Source of the DNA: Tenggerimyces flavus | Lineage (GTDB): Bacteria; Actinomycetota; Actinomycetes; Propionibacteriales; Actinopolymorphaceae | NCBI RefSeq assembly: GCF_016907715.1 | Contig: NZ_JAFBCM010000001.1 | Coordinates: forward strand, 6,944,001-7,008,000 | DNA: 64,000 nt | Direction: 5' to 3' | Shown here: one piece after another, positions 22,875 through 33,166 of the stretch | How the letters are laid out: every line of letters begins with the position of its first letter | Position numbering within the stretch: the first letter of the stretch is position 1 | Made by a program: the position numbers and the translations under genes | The notes under the pieces: model-generated | Told to the model about the DNA's origin: nothing | Seen by the model: the letters and a program-made list of their open reading frames with translations, nothing else | The model's database searches: none

Positions 22875-25800
22875 CTAGCCGACGGCGCCGGTGCGGGTGG
22901 TGTGGCCGGGGAACGGGGCGGGTTCGACGCCGAGCTCGCCCAGGCGGGAGGCGTACGTGCGGTACGCGCGGCGCGCCTCGCCGTGGGCGCCGCTCGCCAC
23001 GTACGACGAGACCAGAGCGAGGTGGGCGCGTTCGTCGTACGCGTCGCGCTGCAGGATCCGCAGCAGATAGCCGGCCGCCGCGTCGTACTCGCCAATGTCG
23101 ACCGAGCGATCGGCGAGCGCCCGCGCGACCCGGATGTACAGGGCACGGGCCTCGTCCCGCAGTCCCGTCGCCCAGTCCTGGTAGACGTCCTCCTCGAGGA
23201 AGTCGCCCGCGTACGCCGCCTCGGCCGCGCGGAGCAGCAGCACGCTCTGCGCGATCCGCCCGGCGGCCAGCGCCTCCAGGCCGGCTTGCGCGTCGCGCAG
23301 GAACGCCTCGACGTCGACCGCGAGCACGCTGTCGTCCAGCCACACCGTCGATCGGTCGCCGCCCACGAACCGGTCTGCCGGGTAGCGCTTGTCCGGATCC
23401 AGCACCGCGCGCACCGTCGACAGCGCCACCGACAGCCGCGGCGACACCGCGCCCTCGTCCTCGCCCGGCCAGAGCAGGTCGAGCAACTGCGACCGCGGCA
23501 CCGGGTGCGAGCGACGCGCGACCAGGATCTTCAGCAGGTCGCGGGCCTTCCGCGACGGCCACTCCGACAGCGCCACCGCGCGGCCGTCGCGCAGCACCCG
23601 GAAGCCGCCGAGGCACTCGACCTCGACAGCCGGCGGGCCGGAACGTTCCGCGATCAGCTGCGCGGTCGCCGCGTGCCGCGTCGCCCCGCAGGCGAGGAAG
23701 CGCTGGTGCGCGCTCTCCGCGAGCTCGCGCGCCGCCGACGAGCCGGCCGCGTGCGACGCCAGCATCAGCTCCAGCCGCGCCTCACCCAGCGGGTCGCCGA
23801 TCTCGCGCCGGATGCTCAACGCCTCCAGCAACAGCTGTTCGGACGGGTCGCCGACCGCGGCGCCGGAGTGCCCGACCGCCGCGGCCTTGAGCTCCAGCGC
23901 GGCGGCGAGCCCGGCCCGGTCGCGCCGCCGCCGGCACACCGCCGCGGCTTCGTCGGCCGTCTCGATCGCGGCCTCCGGATCCCCGTGGTGCAACGTGACC
24001 CAGCCGAGCGAGAGCAACGCCACCGAGTGCCCGAGCACCGGGCCGTACGCGACCGCCCGGCGCGCGAGGGCGGCGAGGTCGGCCGCCCGTTCCGGCTCCT
24101 CCTCGACCAGGACGCGAGCCAGCCCGGCCAGCGCGGGAACGAGCGACTGCACATCGCCGATGTCGTTGCCGATCGAGATCGACTCCTCGTAACAGGCGCG
24201 GGCCATCGCGAGGTCGCCGCGTTCGCGATAGACCTCACCGAGGATCGTGAGCGGCTGCGCGACCAGCCGCGACTCCAGCCGTTGGTAGAGCGCGCGCGAC
24301 GCCTCCAACTCCTTGATCGCCTCGTCGAGCCGACCGAGCCCGAGTAGCGCTTCGCCGCGATTGCTCAACGCCAGTGCGCGAAACGCCCCGAAGCCCGCCA
24401 GATCGGCGAGCCGGATCGCGACGTCGAGCTCGGCGATCGCTCGCGCGTAGTTCGCCTCGGAGTTGTGATGGGAGCCGCGGTTGACGCGGATCCGGATCGA
24501 CTGCAGGACGTCGCCTGCCCGTTCGGCGTGGTCGAGCGCGTGCAGGTAGTGCGCCGCGTGGGCGCGCGGGTCGCTGTCGAAGCCGGCCAGCATGCCGAGC
24601 ACGGTGTACGCCGCGGCCAGTGCCCGGTCGTCGCCGAGCGAACGTGCCTTGGCGAACGCGATCGCGCCGCGCTTCCTGCACTCCTCGATGTCGCCGCGCA
24701 TCCAGTGCGCGGCTGCCCACCAGGCTTGCAACAGGGCCTCCTCGTGGTCGTCGCTGCCGTCGAGCGCACCTCGGGAGTACATGTCCATCGCCTCGTCGAG
24801 GTGTCCGCGCAGGTGATAGATGAGGCCGGCGCGGCGAGCCAGGGAGACCGGGATCGGCCCGGTCGGCGCGATGACGCGGCCGAAGCAGAGCTGCGCGCCC
24901 TGCCAGTCGCCGAGCATCTGGCGGGCCTCGCCCTCGAGCTGGTCCATCTCCGCGTCGCGCAGTGCGTCCGGGATCTTGCCGACGGCCGCGATCACGGCCT
25001 CGGCGGCTCCTTGCGCGATCATCACGTGGCCGCTCTCGCGCAGCAGCGCGGCGACCGGCGCGGCGTCGTCGAGCTCGGTCAGGCAGCTGAGCGCGTCGCG
25101 GTGCTCGCCGGCGTCGGCGTACCAGCGGCCGGCTCGTTCGGTGACGCCCTCGCGCTCCTCGGCGGGCAGCGGCATCCGGGTGAGCGCGAAGTCGCGGACG
25201 AGCGGGTTGAGCTGGTACCCCTCGGTCTCGCTGCCGGAGAGGAACAGGCCACGGGCGTCGAGCGCGTCCAGGACGTCGATGGCGCGGTCGAGACCGAGGT
25301 GTTCGCACAGGTCGGCGTCGACCCTCGGCAGGATCGCGGCGACGGACAGGAAGCGGCGTACGTTCGTGGGCTCGCCGGCGAACACCTCCTCGGCGAGGTA
25401 GTCGTACACCGGCGCCCCCGGCCTCAGCGCGCGACGTAGCCGGGCCTTGCGTTCGCCGGGTCCGACCGTGCGCAGCGCCTCGCCGGCCAGACGTACCGCG
25501 GCCGGCCAGCCCTGGACCGCGGTGTGGATGGTGGCGGCGACCTCCTTGGCGCCGTCGCTGCCGAGGACGGCGCGGAGCACCTCGCCGGTCTCGTCGGCGG
25601 TGAACACGAGCGTCTGCGCGTCGATCTCGAGCACCTGCCCGCGGCCGCGGAGCCGGTCGATGCCGAAGGGGACCTGCGTACGGGACGCGCACACGATGTG
25701 CAGCAGCGGCGGCGCGACGCGGACGAGGCCCTCGACCAGCTTGGCGGCCGGATCGTCGGCGGTGATCTCGTGCAGGTCGTCGAGGACGAGGACGAGGTCG

Positions 25801-26204
25801 TCGGCGAGCTCGCGTTGGAGAACGTCGGCGAGCAGTTCCGCGTACGCGAGAGCCCGCATCGGCTGCTCGGCGTCGGCGTCCGGGCCACGGTGGGTGTCGC
25901 GGGCCGCGGCGACGGCCGGGGAGAGCGCGGGGACGCGCAGCCGTAGGGCGTCGACGAGGCCGGCGACCATCGCGGCGAGCGGGCGGTCGGCGGCGGTGAG
26001 CGTGTACCAGGCGCACGGGCGGTCGTCGGCCCAGCTGGCGAGCAGCGTGGACTTGCCGAACCCGGCGTCGGCGGTGATCGTGACGAGCCTGCGCCGGGCG
26101 CCTTCGTCGAGGAGCTCGGTCAGCCGCTGCCGCGGGATCGTGCCCTGCGGCACCGCGCGGGGTACGGCCTTGCCGGCCGAACGCCTGCCGTCGCCGCCGC
26201 TCAT
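22875..26204 (-). CDS. MalT-like NTPase/TPR regulator with C-terminal SARP (BTAD) domain
   Basis: A 1109-residue signal-transduction ATPase. The N-terminal AAA/STAND domain has a P-loop GFGKST at about 48-53 and a Walker B LVLVLDDLHE near residue 140. TPR-like helices fill the middle. A C-terminal winged-helix plus BTAD pair starts near residue 830 (VECLGGFRVLRDG, then RKARDLLKIL and SQLLDLLWP). The order is the reverse of classic AfsR/SARP proteins, where the DNA-binding domain is N-terminal. Two ATGs are adjacent; GGAGG lies 4 nt before the second (26204). The gene converges on the IS block. Ligand and targets are unknown. Confidence 0.88.
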   Translation of the reverse strand: MSGGDGRRSAGKAVPRAVPQGTIPRQRLTELLDEGARRRLVTITADAGFGKSTLLASWADDRPCAWYTLTAADRPLAAMVAGLVDALRLRVPALSPAVAAARDTHRGPDADAEQPMRALAYAELLADVLQRELADDLVLVLDDLHEITADDPAAKLVEGLVRVAPPLLHIVCASRTQVPFGIDRLRGRGQVLEIDAQTLVFTADETGEVLRAVLGSDGAKEVAATIHTAVQGWPAAVRLAGEALRTVGPGERKARLRRALRPGAPVYDYLAEEVFAGEPTNVRRFLSVAAILPRVDADLCEHLGLDRAIDVLDALDARGLFLSGSETEGYQLNPLVRDFALTRMPLPAEEREGVTERAGRWYADAGEHRDALSCLTELDDAAPVAALLRESGHVMIAQGAAEAVIAAVGKIPDALRDAEMDQLEGEARQMLGDWQGAQLCFGRVIAPTGPIPVSLARRAGLIYHLRGHLDEAMDMYSRGALDGSDDHEEALLQAWWAAAHWMRGDIEECRKRGAIAFAKARSLGDDRALAAAYTVLGMLAGFDSDPRAHAAHYLHALDHAERAGDVLQSIRIRVNRGSHHNSEANYARAIAELDVAIRLADLAGFGAFRALALSNRGEALLGLGRLDEAIKELEASRALYQRLESRLVAQPLTILGEVYRERGDLAMARACYEESISIGNDIGDVQSLVPALAGLARVLVEEEPERAADLAALARRAVAYGPVLGHSVALLSLGWVTLHHGDPEAAIETADEAAAVCRRRRDRAGLAAALELKAAAVGHSGAAVGDPSEQLLLEALSIRREIGDPLGEARLELMLASHAAGSSAARELAESAHQRFLACGATRHAATAQLIAERSGPPAVEVECLGGFRVLRDGRAVALSEWPSRKARDLLKILVARRSHPVPRSQLLDLLWPGEDEGAVSPRLSVALSTVRAVLDPDKRYPADRFVGGDRSTVWLDDSVLAVDVEAFLRDAQAGLEALAAGRIAQSVLLLRAAEAAYAGDFLEEDVYQDWATGLRDEARALYIRVARALADRSVDIGEYDAAAGYLLRILQRDAYDERAHLALVSSYVASGAHGEARRAYRTYASRLGELGVEPAPFPGHTTRTGAVG

Positions 26205-26320
26205 CATGCCTCCAACGCTCGCCCCGAGGCCGTGCCACCTCGCGTCCGTTATCGAGCATGGCCTCTCGACGCCTGCGCCGGTATCCGTAGTTCTACGTAC
26301 CTTCGGCCCTTTGGGCCGCC

Positions 26321-26326
26321 TAGGCT
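26321..26326 (+). promoter_or_regulatory. -10 box of leaderless GNAT gene
   Basis: TAGGCT, 7 nt before the GTG at 26334, with no ribosome-binding site between. Confidence 0.5.
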
Positions 26327-26333
26327 CGGCAGG

Positions 26334-26837
26334 GTGGAGGTCACCGAGTGCCGGGCGTCGGACGTCGAGGTGCTGGAGCGCGTCGACTCGACCGGGCCGA
26401 ACCGGTGGCACGAGCACAAGTACCAGCGTCAGGTCGCCGGGCTGTCGACCTACCTCGTCGCCTGGGACGGCGACGTGCCGGTAGGGCACGGCGAGATTCG
26501 CTGGGACGGGTGCGCGAGCCCGACTGTGCTCGAAGCGGTGCCGGACTGTCCGGAGCTCAACGGGCTGGTGGTGTACCGCGAGGAACTGCGGGGCCGCGGC
26601 ATCGGGACGGCGCTCATCCAGGCGGCCATGGAGCGTGCCGCCGCGCGAGGCTGTGAGCGGATCGGGCTCGGGGTCGGGGCCGACAATCCGGGAGCGGCTC
26701 GCCTCTACGAACGGCTCGGCTTCGTTCCGGCGGTCGAGTACGTCGACGTGTGGTCGATGCGCGACCAGCACGGCGTCTCGCACCGGTTCGAGGACCCAGG
26801 GTGGTTCCTGGTGCGGGAGCTCACGCCACCGCGATGA
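26334..26837 (+). CDS. GNAT family N-acetyltransferase
   Basis: A 167-residue acetyl-CoA-dependent acyltransferase. Motif A with the acetyl-CoA pyrophosphate loop is LRGRGIGTALIQAA, after strand beta4 (LNGLVVYREE), and motif B is NPGAARLYERLGF. The GTG start is chosen because of the TAGGCT box 7 nt upstream; the open frame continues upstream but lacks support. It converges with the Rid-family gene and overlaps it by 17 nt. The acceptor substrate is unknown. Confidence 0.88.
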   Translation: MEVTECRASDVEVLERVDSTGPNRWHEHKYQRQVAGLSTYLVAWDGDVPVGHGEIRWDGCASPTVLEAVPDCPELNGLVVYREELRGRGIGTALIQAAMERAAARGCERIGLGVGADNPGAARLYERLGFVPAVEYVDVWSMRDQHGVSHRFEDPGWFLVRELTPPR

Positions 26838-27207
26838 CCTCGATCTCGACGAGCCAGTCCTCGGACAGCGTCTGGACGACGATCGCCGTCGTCGGAATGA
26901 GCCGGTCGCCCAGCGCGGCGACTCGTGCCACGGCGTTCGGCCCGGCGTACGAGGCGTCCCGCAGGTAGCTGGTCAGCCGCACGATGTTGTCCACGGTCAT
27001 GTCCGCCGAGGCGAGGATCGCCCGCAGGTTGTTCCAGATCAGCTCGAGCTGGTGTTCCAGCGACGACCCCGGCACACCGGACGGATCGAGCCCCATCGTC
27101 CCGGACACGAACAGCATCCGTTCCGCCCCGCGTACCTCCATCGCGTGCACGTAGTCCGACACGGCCGGATAGACACCCTCGCTCGGCGAGTGCGGGATCG
27201 CTTCCAT
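26821..27207 (-). CDS. Rid family protein (YjgF/YER057c/UK114)
   Basis: A 128-residue trimeric-fold Rid protein. Family features include MLFVSGTMGLDPSG and a C-terminal strand (WLVEIEVIAVA). The Arg that RidA proper needs for enamine/imine deamination is not at its usual place (IPTTAIVV where a P-x-R is expected), so this belongs to one of the other Rid subgroups and may not be an imine deaminase. The ATG follows the FadB stop directly (TAG-ATG), so it is the last gene of the thiolase-FadB operon. Confidence 0.88.
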   Translation of the reverse strand: MEAIPHSPSEGVYPAVSDYVHAMEVRGAERMLFVSGTMGLDPSGVPGSSLEHQLELIWNNLRAILASADMTVDNIVRLTSYLRDASYAGPNAVARVAALGDRLIPTTAIVVQTLSEDWLVEIEVIAVA

Positions 27208-29364
27208 CTACTCGAAAACCTCGTTCCGTGCGGCCTTCTCGACCAGCAGCCCGGGGGGCGTGAAGCGCGCACCGTACCGCGACTCGAGCTCGCGGGCACG
27301 TGCGAGGAACGCGGCGGGACCGCCGGGATAGCCGTTGACGAACTGGATCGCTCCACCCGTCCAGGGTGGGAAACCGATGCCGAAGATCGAGCCGATGTTC
27401 GCGTCCGGCACCGAACGCAGCACGCCCTCGGCGAGGCAGCGGATGGTGTCCAGCGCTTCGGCGAACAGCAGCCGGTCCTTCATGTCCTCGAACGGGATTC
27501 CCTCATCTGTGCTTGTGTTCAAGAAGGTCGACGCGAGGCCAGGCCACAGGCCGACGCGCTTGCCGTCGACGTACTCGTAGAAGCCCGCGCCGCCGGCACG
27601 TCCCGGACGGCCGAACTCGTCGACCAGCCGGTCGTGCACGACCTCCGCGCCGTGCACCTCCCACGTTCTGCCGGAAGCTTCGACAGCCGCGCGCGACGCG
27701 CGGCGCGCCTTCTGCAGCAGGCTCAACGCCACCTCGTCGCTCAGCTGCAGCGGCGGCGTCGGGTACCCGGCCTGCATGCCCGCCTGCTCGATCGACGCGG
27801 GCGACAGCCCCTCGCCGACCATCGCGGCGGCCTCGTCGAAGAAGCGCCCGATCACGCGCGAGGTGAAGAATCCCCTGCTGTCGTTGACGACGATCGGCGT
27901 CTTGCCGAGCCGTCGCGCCAGGTCGAACGTCTTCGCCAGCGTCGCGTCGGACGTCTGCGCGCCCACGATGATCTCGACCAGCGGCATCTTCTCCACCGGC
28001 GAGAAGAAGTGCATGCCGATGAAGTCCTCCTGCCGCTTCACGCCCTCGGCGAGCCCGGTGATCGGCAGCGTCGACGTGTTCGACGCGAGCACGGCCTCCG
28101 GCAGCACGACCGGCTCGATCTCACCGAACACCTGGTGCTTGAGCTCCGGGTTCTCGAAGACCGCCTCGATCACGAAGTCGCAGCCCGCCAGGTCGTCGGC
28201 CGACGCGGTCGGGACGATCCTCGCCAATCCCTCCGCGGCCTCGTCCTGCGTCGACCGGCCGCGCGAGACCGCCTTGTCGTACAGGCCGACCGAGTACGCC
28301 TTGCCGCGCTCGGCGGCCTCGAGCGACACGTCCTTCAGCACGACGTCGATGCCGGCACGCGCGCAGACGTACGCGATCGCGGCGCCCATCATGCCCGCGC
28401 CGAGCACCCCGGCCTTCTTGGCGCGGTAGGGCTCGTACCCCTCGGGTCGCGAGCCGCCGGCGTTGAGGTGGTTGAGGTCGAAGAAGAACGCCTTGATCAT
28501 GTTCGTCGAGACCTGGCCGGACAGGAGCTCGACGAAGTACCGCGACTCGATCGTCTGCGCGGTCTCGAAGTCGACCTGAGCGCCTTCGATCGCGACGGCC
28601 AGGATCGCCCGCGGGGCTGGCAGGTTGGCGCCCTTGAGCTGCTTGCGCAGGTTGGCCGGGAACGCCGGGAGGTTCGCCGCGAACGAGGCCTGTGCCGGAG
28701 TGCCGCCGGGGATGCGGTGGCCGTCCTTGTCCCAGGGCTGGACGGGCTCGGAGTTCGCGGCGATCCACTCCTTCGCCTTCGGGAGCAGGTCGTCGACGTT
28801 CGCGACGAGCTCGTCGACCAGGCCGACCTCGAGCGCCTTAGCGGGCTTGAGTCGCTGGCCCTGCAGGACGAAGTTGAGCAGCGCGTTCTGGATGCCGACC
28901 ATGCGGACCGTACGGATGATCCCGCCCAGGCCCGGCAGCGCGCCGATGGTGACCTCGGGGAACCCGAGCTGCGAACCGGAAACGTCGGCCGCGATCCGAC
29001 GGTGGCAGGCGAGCGCGATCTCCAGCCCCGCGCCGAGAGCGCTGCCGTTGATCGCGGCGACGACCGGCTTGCCGAGCTTCTCCAGTCTGCGGAACTGATC
29101 CTTGATCCGGACCAGGCGGGCGGACAGCTGTGGCGCGTCGTCCGGGGTGACCGCGCGGATCTCCTCGAGGTTCGCGCCGGCGAAGAACGTCTTCTTGGCC
29201 GAGATGACGACGACGCCGGTGAGGGTGTCGCGCTCGGCCTCGAGCCGGTCGATGGTCTCGCCCAGGACATCGCCGAACGCGTAGCTCATCGTGTTCACCG
29301 ACGCGTTCGGATCGTCCATCGTCAGCACAACGACGCCGTCGGCGTCCTGCTCCCAGCGGATCAT
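27208..29364 (-). CDS. fadB: Fatty oxidation complex alpha subunit (enoyl-CoA hydratase/3-hydroxyacyl-CoA dehydrogenase)
   Basis: A 718-residue bifunctional beta-oxidation enzyme. The N-terminal crotonase domain holds both catalytic Glu residues (GAGLEIAL and FPEVTIGALPGLGG) and the oxyanion loop FAGANLEEI. The dehydrogenase domain begins near residue 330 with GVLGAGMMGAAIAY, has the catalytic His in GMHFFSPVEKMPLVEI, and ends with two C-terminal helical repeats. The ATG at 29364 has AAGGGA about 7 nt upstream. It lies 26 nt downstream of the thiolase gene; together they catalyse the last three steps of beta-oxidation. Confidence 0.95.
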   Translation of the reverse strand: MIRWEQDADGVVVLTMDDPNASVNTMSYAFGDVLGETIDRLEAERDTLTGVVVISAKKTFFAGANLEEIRAVTPDDAPQLSARLVRIKDQFRRLEKLGKPVVAAINGSALGAGLEIALACHRRIAADVSGSQLGFPEVTIGALPGLGGIIRTVRMVGIQNALLNFVLQGQRLKPAKALEVGLVDELVANVDDLLPKAKEWIAANSEPVQPWDKDGHRIPGGTPAQASFAANLPAFPANLRKQLKGANLPAPRAILAVAIEGAQVDFETAQTIESRYFVELLSGQVSTNMIKAFFFDLNHLNAGGSRPEGYEPYRAKKAGVLGAGMMGAAIAYVCARAGIDVVLKDVSLEAAERGKAYSVGLYDKAVSRGRSTQDEAAEGLARIVPTASADDLAGCDFVIEAVFENPELKHQVFGEIEPVVLPEAVLASNTSTLPITGLAEGVKRQEDFIGMHFFSPVEKMPLVEIIVGAQTSDATLAKTFDLARRLGKTPIVVNDSRGFFTSRVIGRFFDEAAAMVGEGLSPASIEQAGMQAGYPTPPLQLSDEVALSLLQKARRASRAAVEASGRTWEVHGAEVVHDRLVDEFGRPGRAGGAGFYEYVDGKRVGLWPGLASTFLNTSTDEGIPFEDMKDRLLFAEALDTIRCLAEGVLRSVPDANIGSIFGIGFPPWTGGAIQFVNGYPGGPAAFLARARELESRYGARFTPPGLLVEKAARNEVFE

Positions 29365-29390
29365 CTTTGGTCCCTTACTTGTGGAAGGTC

Positions 29391-30605
<1,215 letters not shown>

Positions 30606-30611
30606 ACCTCC

Positions 30612-30617
30612 ACTGTA
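30612..30617 (-). promoter_or_regulatory. -10 box of leaderless fadA operon
   Basis: TACAGT on the minus strand, 6 nt before the GTG at 30605. Confidence 0.45.
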
Positions 30618-30683
30618 GTGAGGGATTGCTGGCAAAAACCAGCACGCTTGATTCTTTTCACCGTCCGTGACACGCTGCGCCTC

Positions 30684-31478
30684 GTGGTGGAGCTCGCGCC
30701 CGTACTGGCCGACCTGGCCGACGAATGCGCCGACCTCGATCGGCTGGTCGCCGACCTGCCTGCCGCGTCCTGGGACCTCCCCACGCCCGCGCCGGGCTGG
30801 ACGATCGCGCACCAGATCGCGCACCTGGCCTGGACCGAGGAAGCCGCGATCACGGCGGCCACCGCACCCGACGCCTTCGGGGAACGGATTCGCGAGGCCC
30901 TCGACGACTTCGACAGGTTCGTCGATCGCGGCGCCCAGGCCGGTGCGACGGCGCTGCCGGCCGAGATCCTCGAACGGTGGCGACGCAGCCGCTCGACGCT
31001 CGCCGACGCGCTCCGGGCGACGCCACCGGGGACCAAGCTCCCTTGGTACGGTGTGCCCATCGGCGCCGTGTCGATGGCCTCCGCCCGGATCATGGAGACC
31101 TGGGCGCACGGCCTCGACGTCGCGGACGCCCTCGGGATGACCCGTGAACCGACCGACCGGCTCCGGCACGTGGCGCACCTCGCCGTCCGCACCCGCGACT
31201 TCGCGTTCGCTCTCCGCCAACTGCCGGCGCCGACCGAGGAGTTCCGGGTCGCGCTCACCGCCCCGGACGGAAGCAGCGAGTGGACCTGGGGCCCGGAGGA
31301 CGCGGATCAGCAGGTGACCGGCCCGGCCCTGGACCTCTGCCTGCTCGCTACCCAACGCCGCCACCGCACCGACCTCGCGCTCGTCGCCCACGGAGCCGAC
31401 GCGGACAGGTGGCTGGACATCGCCCAGACCTTCGCCGGCCCACCAGGGGCCGGCCGCCCAGCGGGAGGTGCGCGATGA
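30684..31478 (+). CDS. TIGR03084 family metal-binding protein (DinB-like)
   Basis: A 264-residue protein of the DinB/mycothiol-dependent maleylpyruvate isomerase type. The family pattern is clear: [14 protein letters not shown], the [21 protein letters not shown] block with metal-binding His residues, and [15 protein letters not shown] with the third His. GTG codons at 30684 and 30687 are both possible. Its stop overlaps the AtuA start by 4 nt, so it opens the carboxylase operon. The function is unknown. A mycothiol- or CoA-linked isomerase or hydrolase step in the pathway is possible but unproven. Confidence 0.85.
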   Translation: MVELAPVLADLADECADLDRLVADLPAASWDLPTPAPGWTIAHQIAHLAWTEEAAITAATAPDAFGERIREALDDFDRFVDRGAQAGATALPAEILERWRRSRSTLADALRATPPGTKLPWYGVPIGAVSMASARIMETWAHGLDVADALGMTREPTDRLRHVAHLAVRTRDFAFALRQLPAPTEEFRVALTAPDGSSEWTWGPEDADQQVTGPALDLCLLATQRRHRTDLALVAHGADADRWLDIAQTFAGPPGAGRPAGGAR

Positions 31479-33166
31479 CGAGTCCGATCCGGATTGGCAA
31501 CGCGTCCGGCTTCTACGGCGACCGGTTCGCGGCGTTCGGCGAGATGCTCGAAGGTGGCGAGCTGGACGTCCTGACCGGCGACTATCTCGCCGAGCTCACC
31601 ATGCTCATCCTCGCCCGCGACCGCGCGAAGGATCCCGCACTCGGCTACGCCAAGACGTTCCTCCGCCAGCTCGAGCAGCACCTCGGCACCGCTCTCGACA
31701 AGGGCGTCAAGGTCGTCACGAACGCCGGCGGCGTCAACCCCGCGGGCCTTGCCGACGAGATCCGCAAGCTCACCCAACGCCTTGGGCTCGAGGCCAGGAT
31801 CGCCCACGTCGAAGGCGACGACCTGCTTCCACGCGTGGCCGAGCTCGGCATCGAAGGCAAGCCACTGGCCGCCAACGCGTACCTCGGTGCCTGGGGCATC
31901 GCCGAGTGCCTGAACGAAGGCGCCGACGTCGTTGTCACTGGGCGCGTCACCGACGCCTCGCTCGTCGTCGGGCCCGCGGCAGCACACCACGGCTGGGCGC
32001 ACACCGACTACGACCAGCTCGCCGGTGCGGTCGTCGCCGGTCACGTCATCGAGTGCGGCACCCAGGCCACCGGCGGCAACTACGCGTTCTTCACCGATCT
32101 CAAAGACCTCCGGCACCCCGGCTTCCCCATCGCCGAGGTCCACCAGGACGGCAGCAGCGTCATCACCAAGCACGAAGGCACCGGCGGGGCCGTCACGACA
32201 GGCACCGTCACCGCACAGCTTCTGTACGAGATCGGCGGCGCCCGCTACGCCGGCCCGGACGTCACCGCGCGGATGGACACCATCCAGCTCAGCGACGACG
32301 ACGGCGAGGACCGCGTCCGCATCACCGGTGTGCGAGGCGAACCGCCGCCGCCTACGCTCAAGGTCTCGGTCAACCGGCTCGGCGGCTTCCGCAACGAGGT
32401 CGAGTTCGTCCTTACCGGCTTGGACATCGAGGCCAAGGCCGAGCTCGTTCGCCAACAGCTGAAAGACACCGTCGCCGCCGACGTCACGTGGGACCTGGTG
32501 CGCACCGACCACGTCGACGCCGACACCGAGGAACGGGCCAGCGCGACCCTCCGCTGCGTGGCACGCAGTGCCGACGCCAAAGCTGTCGGCCGCGCGTTCT
32601 CCAACGCCGCGGTCGAAATCGGTCTCGCGAGCTATCCGGGCTTCCATCTGACCGCACCTCCTGGTGATGCCGCTCCGTACGGCGTCTTCGAACCCGCGTA
32701 CGTGGAAGCGAGCCAAGTCGACCACGTCGCGGTTCTGCCGGACGGCAGCAGGAGAACCATCGCACCGGCCACCGACAACCGCATCTTGGAACCGGTCGAC
32801 GATCCACAGGTCCCCGACTTTCCACAGCCCACCAAGTACAAACGCGTTCCGTTGGGTACAGTCGTCGGTGCGAGAAGCGGTGACAAAGGCGGCAGTGCGA
32901 ACGTCGGACTTTGGGTACGAAGCGACGAGGCCTATCGATGGCTCGTCCGATCGATGAGCGTGCGGAGACTGCGAGAGCTCCTTCCTGAGACGAGCGGCCT
33001 GACGATCGAACGCCACCTGCTCCCTCACCTGCGTGCCGTCAACTTCGTCATCGACGGCATCCTCGGCGAGGGAGTGGCCTTCAACGCCCGCTTCGACCCT
33101 CAGGCGAAGGCGCTCGGCGAGTGGCTTCGCAGCCGCTACGTCGACGTACCCGAGGAACTGCTATGA
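31475..33166 (+). CDS. AtuA family protein (DUF1446)
   Basis: A 563-residue protein of the acyclic terpene utilisation AtuA family. Typical motifs are [11 protein letters not shown] at the start, [10 protein letters not shown] near residue 85, and [17 protein letters not shown] near 150. A C-terminal ferredoxin-like part starts near [13 protein letters not shown]. In Pseudomonas the atu cluster degrades citronellol and geraniol; the chemical role of AtuA is still unclear. The ATGA overlaps at both ends tie it to TIGR03084 and the carboxylase beta subunit. Confidence 0.92.
   Translation: MTSPIRIGNASGFYGDRFAAFGEMLEGGELDVLTGDYLAELTMLILARDRAKDPALGYAKTFLRQLEQHLGTALDKGVKVVTNAGGVNPAGLADEIRKLTQRLGLEARIAHVEGDDLLPRVAELGIEGKPLAANAYLGAWGIAECLNEGADVVVTGRVTDASLVVGPAAAHHGWAHTDYDQLAGAVVAGHVIECGTQATGGNYAFFTDLKDLRHPGFPIAEVHQDGSSVITKHEGTGGAVTTGTVTAQLLYEIGGARYAGPDVTARMDTIQLSDDDGEDRVRITGVRGEPPPPTLKVSVNRLGGFRNEVEFVLTGLDIEAKAELVRQQLKDTVAADVTWDLVRTDHVDADTEERASATLRCVARSADAKAVGRAFSNAAVEIGLASYPGFHLTAPPGDAAPYGVFEPAYVEASQVDHVAVLPDGSRRTIAPATDNRILEPVDDPQVPDFPQPTKYKRVPLGTVVGARSGDKGGSANVGLWVRSDEAYRWLVRSMSVRRLRELLPETSGLTIERHLLPHLRAVNFVIDGILGEGVAFNARFDPQAKALGEWLRSRYVDVPEELL

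Noticed and set aside
22424-23890. Plus-strand frame across the IS1380 start and the SARP-like gene
   Set aside because: Antisense to two well-supported genes.
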